NCBI GenBank assembly: GCA_049323795.1
Contig: JBMOOH010000023.1
Span: 1-26,171, forward strand
Direction of reading: 5' to 3'
DNA length: 26,171 nt
Source of the DNA: JAOADN01 sp049323795
GTDB lineage: Bacteria > Pseudomonadota > Alphaproteobacteria > Rhodobacterales > Rhodobacteraceae
Shown here: piece by piece, positions 23,979 to 26,171 of the stretch
Position numbering within the stretch: the first letter of the stretch is position 1
How the letters are laid out: every line of letters starts with the position of its first letter
The notes under the pieces: model-generated
Told to the model about the DNA's origin: nothing
The model's database searches: none
What the model saw: only the letters and a program-made list of their open reading frames with translations
Made by a program: the position numbers and the translations under genes

Positions 23979-25229
23979 TTGTACAGAGTCTGGGACTACG
24001 TCTCGACCTATTCCCTGCTCCTGATCGCCGGAGCGGCGCTTGCGCTGGTGTGGGTCAACACCGACCCGGCCGCCTACGGTGCCTTTGTCCACCAGGTGAT
24101 CGCCGTGAACCCCTTCGTGGGCGACCTGCAGGGCGAAGGCGGCGACCAGGTCCGCGAACTGACGGTCGGCTATCTCGTGAACGACATGCTGATGGCCTTC
24201 TTCTTCGCCATCGCGGCCAAGGAGGTCTGGGAAGCCGTGGCGCTCGAGAGCGGATCCCTGCGGGGGCGCCGGGCGCTGACCCCGCTGATCGCCACGGCAG
24301 GCGGGATGATCGGTCCGGCCGTGGTCTACCTGTCGCTTGCGGCCTGGCTCGGCGTGACCGGGGCGACGTGGCGCGGATGGGCCATTCCGACCGCGACCGA
24401 CATCGCCTTCTCCTACCTCGTTGGGCGCGTCGTCTTCGGCGCACGCCACCCGGCGGTGCGCTTCCTTCTCCTGCTCGCCATCGCCGACGACGCAGGCGGG
24501 CTTGCCATCCTTGCCGTCTTCTATCCGGCCGGCCCGATCCTGCCGGGCTGGCTCGCCCTGTCGTTCGGCGCGGCCGTGACCGTCTATGCCCTGTTCAACT
24601 GGCTTCCAAGACGTCTGGACGGCAGCGATCCGCTGCGGCCCGTGTCGACCAGGGTGCGCAGGCGTCTGTCGTTCTGGCCCTATGCGGCCGCCGGCGCGGC
24701 GAGCTGGTACGGCTTCCAGCAGTCCGGCATTCACCCCGCCCTCGGGCTCTTGCCGATCATTCCCGCGATCCCCCACGCGGACCGGGGTTTCGGTGTCTTC
24801 GCCGAGGCCGAAGCGCACCTGAAGGATCTGCTCAACACCATCGAGCACGGACTGAAGATACCCGTGGAGATCGTCCTGTTCTTCTTCGGGCTGGTCAATG
24901 CGGGCGTCGAAATCGCGGCGGCCGGCGCTCCGACCGCGCTCGTCGCCTTCGGGTTGCTGGTGGGCAAGCCCGCGGGAATCGTGCTCTTCGGCCTCGCCGC
25001 GGTCCGGATCCTCGGTCTCGGCCTGCCGAAGGGCATGGACGTGCGCGATCTCGTCGTGCTTGGCTTCGTTGCCGCCATCGGCTTCACCGTCGCGCTCTTC
25101 GTGGCCTCGGTCGCGTTTCCGGCCGGCGCTGTGCAGGACGCGGCCAAGATGGGCGCGCTTCTCAGCCTTTCCGCGGCGGTCATCGCGGTGGCGGCCGGGC
25201 GGCTTCTCGGCATCAAGCGTGCGGAATGA
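23979..25229 (+). CDS. nhaA: Na+/H+ antiporter NhaA
   Basis: The 416-residue inner membrane protein exchanges sodium for protons in pH and salt homeostasis. The unwound-helix and ion-binding motifs are intact: PTATDIAFSYLVGR (T140, D141) and LLLLAIADDAGGLAILA (D170, D171, equivalent to the essential Asp pair of E. coli NhaA). YLVNDMLMAFFFAIAAKEVWEA and LFFFGLVNAGVE are also family blocks. About 11-12 membrane segments fit the standard length. No ATG fits the family N-terminus; TTG at 23979 gives (M)YRVWDYVSTYSLLLI, which matches relatives, with only a weak GGA upstream. The open frame runs back to 23220 but opposes the UDG gene and is not coding. A gene for capsule export follows after 134 bases. 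Confidence 0.93.
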   Translation: MYRVWDYVSTYSLLLIAGAALALVWVNTDPAAYGAFVHQVIAVNPFVGDLQGEGGDQVRELTVGYLVNDMLMAFFFAIAAKEVWEAVALESGSLRGRRALTPLIATAGGMIGPAVVYLSLAAWLGVTGATWRGWAIPTATDIAFSYLVGRVVFGARHPAVRFLLLLAIADDAGGLAILAVFYPAGPILPGWLALSFGAAVTVYALFNWLPRRLDGSDPLRPVSTRVRRRLSFWPYAAAGAASWYGFQQSGIHPALGLLPIIPAIPHADRGFGVFAEAEAHLKDLLNTIEHGLKIPVEIVLFFFGLVNAGVEIAAAGAPTALVAFGLLVGKPAGIVLFGLAAVRILGLGLPKGMDVRDLVVLGFVAAIGFTVALFVASVAFPAGAVQDAAKMGALLSLSAAVIAVAAGRLLGIKRAE

Positions 25230-25363
25230 TGCGGCAGCCGGAAAGGCGGATATGGCGCGCTGCCCCGACAGGACATAATGTGGCCGGAAAGACAGCGTAG
25301 CGGCCGTGTTAAAGACACTGTGCCATGACGCGCGGGCAGGCAGGCGGCACCGAGGGTTCCCGG

Positions 25364-26017
25364 ATGCTGGAATTCGTGAACGTGAGCAAGTCCTTCTGGA
25401 CGGGCAGGCAGCGGAAGGTGATCCTCGACCGGGCCTCCTTCCGGGTCGAGCCCGGACATTCGCTCGGCATCCTCGCGCCGAACGGGGCCGGCAAGACGAC
25501 CGTCATCAACATGATGGCGGGGCTCGAGAAACCGGACGAGGGCGAGGTGCGGCGGTCCTGCCGGGTATCGTTCCCGCTGGGGTTCATGGGCGGCGTCGTG
25601 AACCGCCACACCGCCACCGAGAACGCCCGCTACATCGCCCGTCTCTACGGCCTGGATCCCGACTACGTCGAGGCGCATTGCCGCTGGATCTGCGACATCG
25701 CCGAATACTTCGACATGCCGGTCGGCACCTACAGCCAGGGGATGCGCGCGAGGTTCTCGTTCTCGCTGCTCCTGGCGCTGGAGTTCGACATCTACCTCAT
25801 CGACGAGGGGATGCCCTCGACCACGGACGTGGAATTCAACCGCCGGGCCGGTGCCATCCTGCGCGACAGGCTTCAGACCGGCACGGTCGTCGTGGTCTCG
25901 CACCAGGCGTCCACGCTCGAGAAGTTCTGCCGCCAGGCGGCGGTGCTGCGCGACGGCCAGGTTCACATGTTCGACACGCTGGAAGAGGCGAAGCGGCTCT
26001 ATGAATACCGTCATTAA
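25364..26017 (+). CDS. Capsular/exo-polysaccharide export ABC transporter, ATP-binding protein (KpsT-like)
   Basis: The 217-residue ATPase drives ABC-2 type export of a polysaccharide across the inner membrane. It starts MLEFVNVSKSFW. Walker A is LAPNGAGKTT (K44), the signature loop is TYSQGMRARFSFSLLLAL (about 122-139), Walker B is FDIYLIDEGM (D147, E148) and the switch histidine is H180. The degenerate YSQGM signature and short length without extra domains are typical of KpsT/RkpT/CtrD proteins. The ATG at 25364 follows GAGG at a spacing of 8; the earlier in-frame ATG at 25325 has no ribosome binding site. The 3' end overlaps the next gene by 17 bases, which indicates an operon continuing off the right edge. 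Confidence 0.9.
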   Translation: MLEFVNVSKSFWTGRQRKVILDRASFRVEPGHSLGILAPNGAGKTTVINMMAGLEKPDEGEVRRSCRVSFPLGFMGGVVNRHTATENARYIARLYGLDPDYVEAHCRWICDIAEYFDMPVGTYSQGMRARFSFSLLLALEFDIYLIDEGMPSTTDVEFNRRAGAILRDRLQTGTVVVVSHQASTLEKFCRQAAVLRDGQVHMFDTLEEAKRLYEYRH

Positions 26018-26171
26018 GGCCCGCAAGTACCGCGTCCGGCGCGGCCCGCCCTTCGCGCGGACCGTCACGGTCGAGCACGCATCGGGGGGACCGGCCGTCG
26101 CCGCGGCCGGCGGGGGCAGCGCGCCGGCCGCTCCGCTGCCCGAGGGCCTTGCAGCAGCGCCGGTCGCATCC
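26001..26171 (+). CDS. N-terminus of probable capsule export protein (partial)
   Basis: ATG at 26001 opens a frame of 57 codons to the window edge: MNTVIKARKYRVRRGPPFART and then a long Ala/Gly/Pro-rich segment. The basic KARKYRVRR start followed by a disordered linker resembles the cytoplasmic N-terminus of KpsE-type polysaccharide co-polymerase/export proteins in Rhodobacterales. No membrane segment is reached inside the window, so this is an inference from position and style; an ABC permease (KpsM) is the alternative. It overlaps the ATPase gene by 17 bases, and a GAGG about 15 bases upstream may serve as its ribosome binding site. Confidence 0.6.
   Translation, partial: MNTVIKARKYRVRRGPPFARTVTVEHASGGPAVAAAGGGSAPAAPLPEGLAAAPVAS

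Noticed and set aside
25274..25279. CATAAT as a -10 element upstream of the KpsT-like gene
   Set aside because: No acceptable -35 hexamer lies 16-18 bases upstream, so it is not listed as a promoter.

Overview
The window is about 26 kb of GC-rich DNA from an alphaproteobacterium, most likely Rhodobacterales. This rests on the gene content and protein style (short 440-residue GltX, Rhodobacterales-type SseB-like and UDG-like proteins, mreBCD-rodA, a leader-peptide-controlled leuA), not on any database search. No rRNA, tRNA or CRISPR array was seen.\n\nLayout. 1-127: the end of an IS3-type insertion sequence, with the first codons of its orfA, sits inside a DNA adenine methyltransferase gene and truncates it (125-844). 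1150-5830: the glycine cleavage operon on the minus strand (gcvT-gcvH-small unknown ORF-gcvP), led by a tandem glycine riboswitch (5941-6100) and a putative promoter. 6296-7618: gltX. 7739-10210: plus-strand genes for a small HExxH metallopeptidase, a Tat-exported metallo-beta-lactamase-fold hydrolase and a PfkB-type sugar kinase. 10355-12016: nadE on the minus strand. 12311-13774: an exported protein made of 18 MORN repeats. 13928-15103: an SDR oxidoreductase followed by a frameshifted, internally deleted photolyase-like gene. 15218-16995: leuA, preceded by an apparently leaderless leucine-rich leader peptide and two mutually exclusive RNA hairpins. 17331-22266: the rod-shape cluster mreB-mreC-mreD-rodA with ghrA directly behind it. 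The PBP2 gene (mrdA) usually found between mreD and rodA is absent; a 33-codon ORF, coupled by overlapping start and stop codons on both sides, lies in its place. 22331-23723: an SseB-family gene and a 4-Cys uracil-DNA glycosylase gene on the minus strand. 23733-23838: intergenic repeats. 23979-25229: nhaA. 25364-26171: start of a capsule/polysaccharide export locus (KpsT-like ATPase, then the N-terminus of a probable export protein).\n\nThe observations I rate highest are the leuA leader/attenuator, the 33-codon ORF in place of mrdA, the photolyase remnant, and the small unknown gene between gcvH and gcvP. Most of the rest is ordinary housekeeping content. I did not see a clear novel multi-gene defence or metabolic system.
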